Assembly: GCA_022497155.1 (NCBI GenBank)
Contig: MU385773.1
Coordinates: 124,001 to 188,000 of the forward strand
From: Whalleya microplaca
Taxonomy: Eukaryota > Ascomycota > Sordariomycetes > Xylariales > Xylariaceae
Reading direction: 5' to 3'
DNA: 64,000 bases
Part shown: in pieces, positions 11,041 to 26,466 of the stretch
How the letters are laid out: each line of letters opens with the position of its first letter
How positions within the stretch are numbered: the stretch's first letter is position 1
Notes under the pieces: generated by a model
Database searches by the model: none
Told to the model about the DNA's origin: nothing
The model's input: the letters and a program-made list of their open reading frames with translations, nothing else
Made by a program: the position numbers and the translations under genes

Positions 11041-12927
11041 ATGCCGAAACACGAGGTCGACTACTCGCTGTACCTGGTGACGGACTCGACGCCCGCGATC
11101 CTAGGTGACGCAGACATCGCCGCGGTCGTCGAGGCGGCCCTCAGGGGCGGTGTCACCTGCGTGCAGTACCGGGACAAGACCAGCGACACCGGCGTGCTTG
11201 TTGAGAACGCGCGCAGGCTACACCGGGTCACCAGGCGGTACGACGTCCCGCTGCTTATCAACGATCGCGTCGATGTCGCGCTCGCGGTCCGCTGCGAGGG
11301 CGTGCATATTGGACAGGATGACTTGGGTGAGTAGGGAGGGGTGTTTGTGGGTTTTATATGAGACTCGTTATATGCTGTCGAGTGGATATTGGGTGGGTGA
11401 GTGGTCGCGCTGACTGTGCGCGTGTAGATTTAAAGACTGCTAGAAGTATCCTGGGCGATGATGCTATTATTGGCGTCACCGTGAGCAATGTCGAGGAGGT
11501 TGAAGCCGCTTGTAAAGGAGGCGCGGATTACCTGGGCATCGGGACCGTGTTCGCGACGCCAACGTAAAATCCCTTCCCCAGTCACACAGCTTTTCTCATA
11601 TTCATAATCACTTGACTCTAACACGGACCACAGCAAGGAAAATACAAAATCCATCATCGGCGTAGACGGCCTCCAGCAGCTTCTGATTCAGATCGCGGCG
11701 GCGCAATGGCCCGTGAAAACGGTCTGCATCGGCGGCATAAACGCCTCCAACGTCTCGCGCGTAATGTGGCAGAGCGCCGCGCCCGCCGGCAAGGCCCTCG
11801 ACGGCGTCGCCGTCGTCAGCGCCATCGTCGCTGCTCCGGACCCGGAGGCGGCGTCGCGGGAGCTGCGGCGGCTCGTCCATTCACCACCTGCGTTCGCCCT
11901 GAACGCTAACACGACCACCATATCTCCGCAGCAGGCGAGCAGGTCGCCCCGCGAGCTGCTGGACCTGGTGCCCCAGGTCATCGGCGCCGTCGACGCGGCG
12001 AAGCCGCTCTCGCACAACATGACGAACCTGGTGGTGCAGAACTTCGCGGCCAACGTGGCGCTCGCCGTCGGCGCGAGCCCCATCATGGCGAACTACGGCA
12101 AGGAGGCGCGGGACCTGGCCGCGCTGGGGGGGGCGCTGGTCGTGAATATGGGGACGGTCACGCCGGAGGGCTTGGCGAATTATTTGATGGCGCTCAGGGC
12201 GTATAATGATGCTGGAAGGCCTGTTGTTTTTGATCCCGTTGGGTGAGTACCGCGCCCCCTTTTAACCCCCCTGAAATCTTGGAGGCTCTAGTGAGTATTG
12301 ACATCTTCTGTGCACACATATAGCGCCGGCGCAACCGCAGTAAGGCGATCAGCCACGAAGACCATACTGGGCGGTGGCTACATCGACGTGCTGAAGGGCA
12401 ACCAATCGGAGATCCTCTGCTGCATCCACACCCTCAACACCCTCACCCCTTCCTCCCCCTCCTCCCCCTCCTCCTCCACCGTGCCCCAACAGCGCGGCGT
12501 CGACAGCACCCCCAGCACCGCCACCCCCGCGGCCCTCGCACGCGCGCTCCAGGACCTCGCGGCCCGCCGGCGCGCCGTGGTCGTGATGACGGGCGCGACG
12601 GACCTCGTCACGGGCCCCGGGCAGCCCGTGTACGCGGTGGCGAACGGACACGCATACCTCGGCGCCGTGACCGGCACGGGCTGCTGCCTCGGCACGACTA
12701 TATCCGCCATGGTCGCAGCTTGGCCCGGCGACAAGCTCGCGGCTGCGGTTGCCGCCCTGCTGCTGTATAATATCGCGGCGGAGTTCGCGGCGGAGCGCGA
12801 GGATGTAAGGGGGCCGGGCACGTTTGTCCCGGCGTTTATTGATGAGCTGTTTCGTCTGAGGAAGGCTACCGCGAGGGGCGAGCCGGGGTGGTTGGAGAGG
12901 GCTAGGGTTGAGGTTGTTGGGGGATAG
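11041..12927 (+). CDS. THI6: Thiamine-phosphate synthase / hydroxyethylthiazole kinase, fused
   Basis: This bifunctional enzyme of thiamine synthesis phosphorylates hydroxyethylthiazole and couples it with the pyrimidine diphosphate to give thiamine phosphate. Four exons (11041-11326, 11428-11563, 11634-12242, 12324-12927) encode 544 residues, the usual size of fungal Thi6. Introns are GTGAGT..GTGTAG, GTAAAA..CCACAG and GTGAGT..ATATAG. The N-terminal ThiE domain shows [28 protein letters not shown] and [11 protein letters not shown]. The C-terminal ThiM domain shows [24 protein letters not shown] and the nucleotide-site motif [10 protein letters not shown] Ser/Pro/Thr-rich stretch of about 35 residues is inserted in the kinase half after [12 protein letters not shown]; it is encoded by C-rich low-complexity DNA. 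Coding sequence here is much more GC-rich than the flanks. The ATG at 11041 is the first in frame. Confidence 0.95.
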
Positions 12928-14492
12928 ATGATGGATGGATGAATGAATGGATGGGTGGGTGGATGGGGTGGTGTTTATGGATGTGAGTGTGTGGGTTTTA
13001 GGATACCATGGGGCTGTGAATATGCTTTTGGGTAGAGTAGACTAGATTTTGGGTTAGAGGGCTTCACATTGTAGAATCGTCTATCACGCTGGCAGAGAAG
13101 GCCAACAAGTCTATACACAGCATATATATCCAAAAGGGCAGCAAAATGTAAGGGGAAGAGAAAATTTTTGAAGAAAAAAAAATAAACGTGGAAAGACAGG
13201 AAGGGCTCAAGGCGGACTCGATATCCCGACCTGCGGAAAACCGACCAGTTCCCCTTCAGGTTTTCCTGCCGACTACTTTACCACCGAGCCAAGGCATCAG
13301 GGGAACGTCTATTTGGGTTATTAGGGGAGGCATTGTTTTGCATTATAACCCTCCCCCTCTCCCCCCTTTACCTGGAAAGGGGGAAGGTACGTACGTATGT
13401 ACATACGTACGTACCTACCTAGGTATGCGGGCAGATAGATAGATCAGTGAAGACATACCTAATAAATATATAGGCATATCTAGCTTACCTATATGTGGTA
13501 TATAAATCCATGATACACGACCTAACTATGGTGGCTTATAAACGAGCTGATGGAGCGAATATTAATAGTATCATGTCTCTGCTATAACTCTCCTTGTTCG
13601 ATATACGGGGCTTCTAGCTACGCAAGGAGGTTCCTATTGAAGCTATCTGGTGTGTGAATCTGTGTGCTATATATAGTTGATGATGAAATGAGGTATGAGG
13701 TCGTGCTGCTATCAAATACATGAGGCATGGGGTGCTTAGTTAGCTATCAGCTATCCCGTGGCATGACTCCTTCTAAAAGAAGCCACTATGTTCTTGTGAT
13801 GTAGTAGGGGCTTGAAAATATATGGTGTTTAAGAGGTAGTTATCCAAGTATACGTTATTCCATATCGACTTTCTTCATCCCATACTCGACCAGGTACCCC
13901 TTCTGCCCTTTTCTCAGAGTATCGTTACTTTTATAACTGTAGGCTTAAATGGTAAGAAGGGATTAATTAGTTAAAGGAATGAGGGCAGGGTTTACGTAAA
14001 ACCCAAAGAAGATATCACTAATGTTATCCTTAACCCAGATTCTGATCTAGTATACAGTGCCTTCAAGACGCCACGTCTCTCCTTATATGAAGTCGCCGCT
14101 TTCAATTGGTGATGTTCCGACGTACGATAAGATGTGGATTAGTGTAGCGAATATTCACTTAAGTATATTTCAATCCACTCATCCGGCGAAAGAATCTTCA
14201 TTCGATCGTACTGCTTCGTATAATAAATGTCATATCTCGGCTATTACTACTTAAACGATAAATAGTGCTATTAACAAGCGAACCTAACTCGCTCTACTGT
14301 ATACTCAGCCACAGGTCTTGCCCCCTACCTAGTCCCCGCATTCTCAGCCCCGCGCCGAGCTGTATAGTAGTGTAATAGCTCGTCAGCCCTCGTCAGCCCT
14401 CGCCCGAAGCTCGGAATCTCCCTTCTTCATAAGTAGCAATTGGCAGCCTGTCACTCACTCAATTGCTTTTCAAGCGGAACTGAAAGCTCCTA
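12928..14492. other. Gene-free stretch with simple repeats
   Basis: About 1.56 kb lies between two plus-strand genes. Just after THI6 there is a GATG/GGTG-type repeat (about 12,927-12,970). A GTAC-rich tract with ACCTAGGT lies at 13,386-13,424. The region 13,200-13,300 looks faintly tRNA-like on the minus strand but fails as a tRNA. Nothing else was found. Confidence 0.5.
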
Positions 14493-15405
14493 ATGAGTTT
14501 CGCGAGAACGTTTAGATCCATACCTGTGCGAGGACTCCCGCTACACAGATCTAGCCTGCCCGCCTACTTCCTGAGGCCGAGGTTCTCATCCACCATGACA
14601 GAAAGACGCTTGAGTGAGTTTCACTTAGCTAGAAGCAGAATAAAGCTATTGAGCTGAGCTGACTATATGTAGAGGACACTGCAATCTTGTCAGTCATCCC
14701 CTAGCAGGGAATCATCATATCGCAAAGACTGACTTGGATATTCAATGCATGTAGCGTCTGCGACTTGCAAGACAAGTTCCGCAATGCGATCTGGCAGTTT
14801 GACAAGATGTACGACTCTCATCCACTGCCTACATGCATCTAAACTACCTTAAAAGACAGACTAACAACAACAGTCTCCTAACAGCGCAAAAGATCCTCCG
14901 CGCCGCGCAGATCCTCGAGATCCCGGTCTACGCGACGACGCAGAACGCCGCGAAGCTGGGCGGGACAGTATCGGAGCTGCAGCCACTCCTTGAGAACGCA
15001 GCCGTGCAGACGGACAAGACGCGCTTCAGCATGCTGGTGCCGCCGATCTCGGACGAATTCAAGCAGACGTCGTGGCAGGTGATACCGCGCAAGGTGGTCA
15101 TCCTCGGCATCGAGAGCCACATCTGCGTCACGCAGACGGCGCTGGACCTGATCCTCCTCGGCCACCGCGTCTACGTGCTCGCGGACGGCGTCAGCAGCTG
15201 CAACCCGCAGGAGGTCCCCGTGGCGCTCGCGCGTCTGCGCCAGCGCGGCGCCATTGTGACGACCAGCGAGAGCTGGCTCTACGAGTGCATGGGCGACGCC
15301 GCGATCCCGGAGTTCAGGGATATGGCCAAGTTGGTCAAGGAGACGGGCGTCGAGACGAAGACTGCGCTGGATGCGTTGTTGAGTAAGGCATTGGTGGACA
15401 CATAG
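14493..15405 (+). CDS. Isochorismatase-family cysteine hydrolase, probably mitochondrial
   Basis: Four exons (14493-14613, 14673-14688, 14755-14808, 14874-15405) encode 240 residues. The catalytic triad is complete: Asp49 in FVCDLQDKF, Lys137 in IPRKVVILG and Cys148 in ESHICVTQT. The family hydrolyses amides or vinyl ethers by a Cys nucleophile; the substrate cannot be read from sequence. Exon 2 is only 16 nt, yet phases are consistent and it supplies the strand leading to the catalytic Asp. From the first ATG (14493) the N-terminus is rich in Arg and Ser with no acidic residue for 35 positions, a typical mitochondrial presequence. A second in-frame ATG at 14595 starts MTERRL and would give a cytosolic form about 34 residues shorter. 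Exon 4 is strongly GC-rich. Closest animal relatives would be ISOC1/ISOC2. Confidence 0.88.
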
Positions 15406-15592
15406 CAAGGTGATTTGTGAATATATCTACAAGAATACTGGGGTATATGATGCCTAAGTAGAACAAGCAAAGTTATAAGAGGAGGCCCATTTGTACAAAG
15501 ATAACTTTATCTACATATTTCGAGCTCTTACATCCAAAATCATGACATCGTTCAATGCATGAGTACGCCCAGCGAAAAGATATGTAAATTAC

Positions 15593-18664
<3,072 letters not shown>

Positions 18665-20594
18665 TTAAGCGGCGGTGCCCACGGCCCGAGCCGAGTTCTG
18701 AGACTCGCGTTCGAGCAAGGTCTCCATAAAGCCATTGGCCGGCTTGGATTCCTTGATCTCCTTGGCGATTTGATGGTCAATTCCGAGCTGCTCGTCTGTC
18801 CATAGTGACTCCTCCTTACTGGCGCCGGGTTCACCCACACCGATGAAACCGCCTTCAGCTGCCCACTCGGAAGTTCGTTTGATACCAAGCTTGGTCCAAA
18901 TCTCGTCAATGGCTTCAACAAGCTGGTCTCGGTATTCCTTCGTGTGGCCCGGTGTCGGAGTAACTCTCAAACGCTCCTGGCCAACTGGTACCGTGGGGTA
19001 ATTGATTGACTGTACGTAGATATGGTAATCGCTCAACAACATATCAGAGGCTTGCTTGGCCAATTCAGCGTTCCCAACAAGGATCGGAACGATGTGCGAG
19101 GGGTTCGGAATAACAGGGATATCCCTGGCGCCCAACGCCTCCTTAACAGCACGCGTGTGAAGCTGCTGCAGTCGCCTGTCACCATTATATTCCATCTGGT
19201 ACTCGATAGCCTTCCTCGCACCGGCCATAGTAGCTGGCGGAAGTGAGGTCGTGAAAATGAAGCCCGGTGCTAAGGATCTGATCGTATCCACAAGTTTGGC
19301 GGATCCAGCGATATATCCACCAACACACCCGTACGCTTTTCCGAGCGTGCCGGTTATGATATCAATGCGGTCCATGATCGTTCCTTTCGTTCTGCCCTGT
19401 TTATGGGCCTCGAAATCGAGATGCTCAGCAACACCTGCACCGTGTGATCCATACATACCAACTGCGTGTACTTCGTCAAGGAAGGTGATGGCCCCATATT
19501 TATCGGCAAGATCGCAGATTTGTTCGATTGGTCCTATGGAACCGCACATGCTGTAGACAGATTCGAAAGCAATAATCTTGGGCACATGAAGTGGTAGCGA
19601 AGCTAGCTTATCTTCAAGATCTTGCATATCATTATGTTTAAACACGATCTTTTTAGTTCCAGAATGGCGAATACCCTGGATCATTGAGGCATGGTTTAGA
19701 CTGTCAGACAAGATGACACATTCAGGTAGTTTGCTCCCGAGTGTTGCCAGTGTAGCGTCATTGGCCACATAACAAGAGCTGAAGACAAGTGCAGCTTCCT
19801 TGGCATGCAGTTTGGCGATGGTGCCCTCAAGTTCCACCGCATGTCTGTTGTGGCCCGAGATATTCCGTGTGCCCCCGGCACCAGAGCCATATTCATCAAG
19901 TGTCTCGTGCATCTGTTTTAAAACTTGCGGGTTTCTGCCCATGCCGAGATAGTCGTTGGAGCACCATACCGTCACACGCTCTTCCCTATTGGCCCCGTGG
20001 GCTTGAGGGAACTCTTTAGCTAAGCGATTGATGTTGTTGAAATAGCGGTACGACTTGTCCTTGTGTTTCTTGTCGAGCTCTCCTTGATAGAAACCATCAT
20101 AGTCGAACTTTTTGTTAGGGCCCGCATGTTTATCGGCAGGAGTAGGCGCATTAGCCTTGCGATTGGCGGGCGCAGTGGGCGGGAACTGGACTGCAATACA
20201 TTATAAGTACATGTCGATTCCGTACATACTTGGAAGAAGGCATACCTGAATCCCGAGGAGTGAAGAGAGGCGAATCGACGGCCCTCGCCTCGTGGGAGCG
20301 GCTAGTGTGAATCTTCGCCTTCCCTGGCTTCCCGTGGCCCTGGCTCGAGATGTGGCGAAGGCCGGCAACAGTCGCAGCGGCGGCCATTGGCGACTTGCCA
20401 ACTCGAGCAGACTGAATGGCGAGCGCCTTGCCCATGACAGGGCAGCGCTGGCCGAGCAGCTGGAGCTTCGAGATGGTGCCGCCACATTGCGATGCCTGCG
20501 GTCGAGTCGAAGTGGACAGGGCCCGGAGCGTGGCGGGAGAGGCCTTCTTCAAGAAGGGGCACATGGCCTTGGATTGGCGGAGGACAGCGTCCAT
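18665..20594 (-). CDS. HEM1: 5-aminolevulinate synthase, mitochondrial
   Basis: This enzyme condenses glycine and succinyl-CoA to 5-aminolevulinate, the first step of heme synthesis, in the mitochondrial matrix. Exon 1 is 20594-20246 and exon 2 is 20190-18665; the 55-bp intron has GTATGC and TTGCAG ends. The 624-residue product has the length usual for fungi. The N-terminal region is Ser/Arg/Ala-rich, fits a presequence, and carries two Cys-Pro heme-regulatory motifs: MCPFL (Cys12) and RCPVM (Cys51). These suggest that import or stability is limited by heme. The catalytic core begins at the intron junction and shows [31 protein letters not shown] and the pyridoxal-phosphate Lys at about 401 in GTLGKAYGC. 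It ends with [10 protein letters not shown]. The Met at 20594 is preferred over an upstream in-frame one at 20720, because family N-termini start with the short MDAVLRQS form. Confidence 0.96.
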
Positions 20595-22265
20595 GGTGAC
20601 AGCTACGAGGGGTGGTTTTCGCTGGCTGAGGCGGAGGGTGTGAGTAAGAAAATGTATGTATTGGAAAGGAAAGAAAAAGGTAGAATTGGGACGGGACTTG
20701 TTCGGTTTGAAGCCAGTCAAGTCCCGGTTTTGTCTTTACTTTCAACACAGTGACAAGGATTATTTTAGTTGCATACAAAAGTTAGGTTTCCCCGGGGTCT
20801 CGATGACAGCCGGACGAAACACAACCATTGAGAACCTCGGTACGTACCTATCTAAGGTACCTTACCCAATTTATGCAGGGCGGAAGCGATCAGATCCGTA
20901 TGTAACAAAGTAGGTAGGTAACCAGTAACTGGGTAGGTAAATGGATATTACGTTAGATTGATAGGTTGACAAGCAGACAAGGCAGGAAGAAGTGCCTCAG
21001 AAAAGGCATAAGACTGCACGTATCTGGCATAGTAATAAATCATTACTGTACATGTACCTCTATACGGAAAATGCACCGTTACAAGACCTGGCAAGACCCC
21101 GCAGCTGCCCCCACAATGCCATATATCCTTGACACCAGAACGCATAAGAATTTTCCTTCTTCCTTCCGAACACAAATACCTCTTCTCTCATTGGTTTAAA
21201 ATTGCCTTCTTTGCCCAGAAAGGCATCACCACTACATGATGTTGTACAGGTATTCGTCAAATGAAACATAGATATATACGCGTATAAAAGGCTCATACCC
21301 ACGATGACCGTATAGATTACATACCTAGCTAACAACCTACCTAGGTAGGCTGTGTTGGAGTGGGCATCAATGCCGTCTATTCTGGAGTCGAAATCGACTT
21401 AGAAACAACGTTGAATGGCTGGGGGTACAGATGCTATATTACAGAGTATGAAGGTGTGAGGATGTACATGAGGTACTGTAAGCTAAGGCTACAATTACTT
21501 CAGTAGAGGTCAACGTCTAACTCCTCTGGTAATATCTTGCAAAGTGATTATGTCATGTCAATGGCTTTCTTTGCTGTGATGCACAAGACTATCTAACATA
21601 CAAGTCCGTCAAGGTCATGTCTTATATACCTAACGCCAATTCCCGCATTTACAGAACTCTATTTACTGTTCTGAGTCGGGTTTATCGGATTGTCCCCTGA
21701 ATGGGATGATTGCCCTTGTCAAATAAATATCTCGTACAAGCTTGCTCGTTTTAACACCAGTAGTCCTGCCGCCGTTAGATAGTATGGGAACATTGTCTAA
21801 GCACAGTGATCAAACAGGAGACTTACCCAATAGCTGTCGCCAGGGATACGACTACCGTCACCATTTTTTGTCGTTGGGTCGCTAATACCTTGACGGGTTG
21901 GTGGTTATCTGAGGATCTCTCCTGCCCGTCTGCTAGGTATTGAGTCCGTCGCAACCAGATAGTAGAAGAGCAACCTACCGCAAGCACTATCTAGATGTAT
22001 GCCAGTCTTTAAAGAACATCTAGCGGTATTGTTACCTAGTCTTCTTCATATCACAGGAAAGACCTGAATGCAGTAGAAATCAGAGTCTATGCACAGCATC
22101 GTCAGTGTCATACTTCTATAGCGAGGACCACTAATGACTTTCTGAGCATTTCACATCCCTCAGTTTCACAAACCAAGACTTTTCATTTGCCAGTCTTTCC
22201 TATTTAGACATCTTATACTTTTAGGCCCTTTAGTCTTCATGTAACTCCATTCGTCGTTGTGGAAG
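20595..22265. other. Divergent intergenic region
   Basis: This 1.67-kb divergent space separates HEM1 (-) from the decayed acyltransferase (+). An ACCTAGGT palindrome lies at 21339. No gene was seen. Confidence 0.5.
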
Positions 22266-24308
22266 ATGGACGACACAAAGAATCCACAGGATATGGACGA
22301 CTCGATGAATCTCGAGGAAATGTTCAATGAGGTGGACGATCGTTGGTTGACTCACCCTCTGACGTCGTTCGATCAGGCTGGTAGGATGCAGCACTATTGC
22401 AGCCATTCCATTCTCAGCTAACTATTACCAGTCGACCGCCAATATGTCCGCCGCATGTTCATCTTTGACTTCCCTGATATCTCTATGGAAGCAATCAGGA
22501 AGGCCGCCAGCTCCATCTACTGGGGCCTTAAGGTCGCTTTCGACAGTTTCCCCTTTCTAACGGGCTGCCTGGGGCCTCTGGACGACCCCATCCGCAAAGA
22601 TCTCTCACAGCTACGCTACGGCAAGACGAAGGAATTACGAGAGATTCGCCCCGAAAATTTCAAATGGCAGTATTACAGAAATTCTCCGTATGACCCCGAC
22701 TACCAGAAACTTTGCGCTGGCGGCATGCCGGTGTCCCATTGGGAGATGAAAGAATTTTGCATTGCCCCGGCGGTTGTCAAATTGGATGAATGGCCGCCGG
22801 TTTTCACCCTTCAGGCGACCTTCTTGAAAGGGGGTGGCCTAGTCCTCTGCTTTGCCTTTCTGCAAACTATCGTCGACGACGCATCGATCCTTCTGTTCCT
22901 TCCCGCATTTGCACAAGGTTGCCGTGCAGAGGCGCCTCCTGATGAAATGCCAGGTGAGTGCGCAACTGCATATGATGATTAGTCTAGCAGCTTACTCGAT
23001 ATTTCAGACGCCTTGGTGTATCGCCCACCTGATCTTTCTGATTACAAAAATACTTTCGCTAACAATACCCGGGATAAATTTCTCGAGTGGAATTTTGTAG
23101 ATCAGATTCTTGCCCAGGGAGCGGTAGGGATAAGGGGTTACTCGACACGAATCTTCGCCATTCCAGCCATGATAGCCAAGGAATGGAGGGAGAAAATGTA
23201 CGACTTTCTCACCGAACATAGCTTACCTCAGCCGGTATCTACGATTGACTGTATCTCGGCCCTTGCCTTGGTAGAACTGATACAGGCAAGAGCAAGCATC
23301 CGTCCAAGGAGACGAAAAGCAGAGCAGGTTGCTTTCTTTACTTCTGTCAACGCTCGTGACAGGCTATCACCACCACTTCTGGAACCGTTTTTTGGTAATA
23401 TGCATGTGAAGGCTACAGGCTGCATGAAGACCTCAGTGGGCAGAGATACTTCCAAGCCAAGGTCCGAAATAGACGAAGATGAATTCGGCGCATATGCGGC
23501 CGCTGCGTACCGTATTAGCAGAGCCGCCGAACTAATAAATGATGAGCATATTCGAAAGCGCCTTTCTTTTCTCGATAATTGTAAGCAGCGTCCTGAGCTC
23601 ACCGTCCACTACCTGTTCAGCGTTGACTTGTGCAAATCTCCTATCGGATGTTGTTCGGGAGTCAAGGACTCGAAGCTGTTGATTACACCGCGTAGAATGA
23701 GCAAACACTGACTTGGTGTACCACAGCGCCACAACCAAATGCCTATAACGAAAGGACTGCAGCAGCAATGGAGAGTCCATACTTTGGACTCGAGATCGAC
23801 TGTATCGCAGAGTATGGGGCGGATATCAACTTCGGTATCCCGGGCGCCGGAAGGGGTTATGGTGACGGACGACCGCGCTAGGTACGCAAGCCGTGGGCGA
23901 ATGTCAAGAACACTATGACCAGTGAGTAACGCCCAAAATGATCTATCTACCCTTCAATTTATTCAAGAGGACTCAATCTGTCTCTCTCTCTCTCTCGCTT
24001 GCTCCTTGAGCATGACCGGGCATTCAGAGCACCCAATCCGAGCTGCAGAACTCCTGAAAAGTTGCCAAAGTGTCCAGGGAGAGAAAACACTGACTTTAGT
24101 TGCTGTAGTCCTTCCGAGACGAGAAGGAGGTGATGCCGACTGGGAGATCATGGTATGTCTGCCACCTCCGGTGATGGAACACTTCAATGAGGAAATGAAA
24201 CACTGGGCGTTCTCATCCGTGGATGACTACCACCCGGATTCCTATGGAAAATATGGACGTTGGTTTGGTAATGCCCGGGTGAAGGAACCCGAGCGATTTT
24301 GGCAGTAA
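22266..24308 (+). pseudogene. Decayed BAHD/TRI101-type acyltransferase
   Basis: Exons 22266-22380, 22432-22953, 23008-23580 and 23727-23921, plus a last exon ending at 24308, follow the outline of the fungal transferase family that includes trichothecene 3-O-acetyltransferases and related acyl-CoA transferases. Two lesions are visible. First, the catalytic HxxxD position in the hydrophobic strand near 22,865 reads QTIVD, so the essential His is Gln. Second, an in-frame TAG at 23879-23881 interrupts the conserved C-terminal segment between GDGRPR and VRKPW, although coding resemblance continues after it. The final exon carries a plausible C-terminus (VAVVLPRREGG, DWEIMVCLPP), but its acceptor is uncertain (24049 is one choice). 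The reading depends on an intron 23581-23726 with a GTAAGC donor; without it the frame ends at 23711. A truncated, inactive protein is the alternative to a pseudogene. The ancestral substrate is unknown. Confidence 0.7.
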
Positions 24309-25505
24309 AGGTACTGAAATTTCATACCTAGTGTTTTGTATAATTTGTTTAGGACAGGACGAAGGCTTGTTGGACGGTATTGTAAGACAACGATGAGTAG
24401 TATATGCGATCTGAGCTGCTCGGCTCAATAGAGTCTTCTCAGCGCTAGTATGACATTCTATGGGGACTTTCCTTCTTATAGTCTTCCCTTTGATTGTGCT
24501 CGTCATAACATTTTATGTATTCGAAGTTTAAGTGAAACAACCTATTCTGAGTTCAACGTAGCCCCCTAAAGATATGAATATAGTAACGTAAGTCCTTCAA
24601 ATGACTGGCTTCAACATTTAGAATAAACTATCGTAACGTAACAGGACGTTCCGGAATAGACTAAAAAATACCTATGTAATATTGACCCGGAACTTGCAAA
24701 TATTCCAGACTCGCACCAAAGTCAAAGAGGCCAGTTGGAAGCAAAGGATGCCGGAAGAGCGTCAGAAGACAACCACACTGACATATTACGTGCTACTATA
24801 ACTTCGTAGTTAATTTCTCAACAGGAAACGGACGAAATTAAAAACAACAATATACAACTAGCTTCAACAGGCATTTCTTCAGCTTGTATCTGAACATGAT
24901 TTTGTGATTTTGCAAAGTCAGAAGACTATCTGGTGTAAATTAGAGATGAAATAGAGGGCTTTTTACAGCCTATATGATTGGCTACTGTGACTGTATTGGG
25001 TGGCCGATGAAGGTTTTATGGGGTGGATCACATGCGGGTTAGCAAATGACTGGGTCGGCTTGGATCCGTCCTATCGGTTGCTAAGCTCTGACTGCCCCTC
25101 AACAAATCACAACAAATCAACTTCCGTTACCGTCGGTGAGAGAGTGGAAGCACTACCAACCCGGCTGCCCGGAAATCTTCTTCAACCAAAATCCGTACCC
25201 AGACTTTTTTTCTTTTCTCTTGTGCTGCAGGGTAATTTACAGAAATCGACAGGAATGTCTTATGACCACCCTCCGTCACGCGCGAGTGTCTAGGATAAAT
25301 GCTACGGTACAGATCGTATACTGTAGTTAATTTAGCAGCTGAATTAGCAGCTGAATTGGCATCTGACACTCTCCTTTGTCCGCCTCTCGCTGCTCCAACT
25401 CCAACAAGCTTCTCCAATTTATAGCCCAACAAACCCTCGGCGAACCTGTCCCCTCGATACCTGACGGTTTTTATTTTTATTTCTTCATCCGATGCGCTGT
25501 CCACG
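24309..25505. other. Gene-free stretch
   Basis: About 1.2 kb between two plus-strand genes, AT-rich at 24,500-24,950. The last 200 bp are the probable promoter and leader of SLC1. No other signal was found. Confidence 0.5.
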
Positions 25506-26466
25506 ATGTCCTTTACCTCGTACCTGATCTACTTCTTAGAAGGTTATACCGCCCTCGTCGTCGCCTTTTATATGCTCTCCTTCGTGGTGCCCAAAGCCGC
25601 CTTTGCGGCTCGCACCCTCGCCGCCTACGTCGCGCTGCTAGTATGCGCCTCCTACGGGGCGCTAGCGTCTATTGTACTACGGATCCTCGGCCGGCAACAG
25701 ATCGCGCAATGGACGACCGGCCGGGCCTTCAAATATCTCATGATCGCGACGACCGGCATCACCTTTGAGGTCATCGATCCGAAGCGACACCTCGAGACCG
25801 TGCGACCGGCCGTATTCATCGGCAACCACCAGACCGAGCTGGATGTGCTTATGCTGGGGTGTATGTTCCCCAAATACTGCAGCGTCACGGCGAAGAAGGT
25901 GTTGAAGAACGTGCCTTTCTTGGGATGGTTCATGTCCCTAAGCGGCACCGTCTTCATCGACAGGAAGAACTCCAAGACCGCAAGAGATGCCATGGCGGGT
26001 GCGGCAAGCGAAATGCACAGGCGGAAACAGAGCGTCTACATGTTTCCCGAGGGCACGCGCAGTTATACAAAGGAGCCCGACCTCCTGCCCTTCAAGAAGG
26101 GAGCCTTCCACCTGGCCGTCCAGGCTGGCGTGCCTATCGTCCCGGTGGTGGTAGCTAATTATTCTCACGTACTCTATATCAAGGACTTTGTGTTCACCTC
26201 GGGGAAGATCCCTGTCAAAGGTGATTATGCATGCTTATTTGAACCTTACCGGAGCCAATACTGACTGACACCTCTCAGTTCTCGACCCTATTCCTACTAC
26301 GGGACTGACGGCAGAAGACGTCGACGAGCTGACTCGCAGCACGCGCGAGTTAATGTTGAAGGAACTAGTCGCGTTAACGGAGAAAGCCCGGAACAAACCT
26401 ATCGCGATGCCGGCTACGAAGGGCGACGGTGTCGTCCGTGCCAGTGGGGTGGACACAACGCTGTGA
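25506..26466 (+). CDS. SLC1: 1-acyl-sn-glycerol-3-phosphate acyltransferase
   Basis: This enzyme acylates lysophosphatidic acid to phosphatidic acid in the endoplasmic reticulum membrane, early in phospholipid and triacylglycerol synthesis. Exon 1 is 25506-26220 and exon 2 is 26279-26466; the intron has GTGATT and CTCTCAG ends and falls late in the protein. The 300-residue product has the usual PlsC layout: two N-terminal hydrophobic segments (about residues 5-30 and 35-62), block I NHQTELD with catalytic His108 and Asp113, block II TVFIDRKNSKTARDAM, block III MFPEGTRS (residues 179-186) and block IV GVPIVPVVV. A short hydrophilic C-terminal tail follows the intron. Nothing is missing. Confidence 0.95.

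Noticed and set aside
13205..13300. tRNA-like sequence on the minus strand with box A-like TGGCTCGGTGG and box B-like ATCGAGTCC
   Set aside because: The invariant A14 and T54 positions do not fit, and no 3' segment pairs with a 5' acceptor stem.
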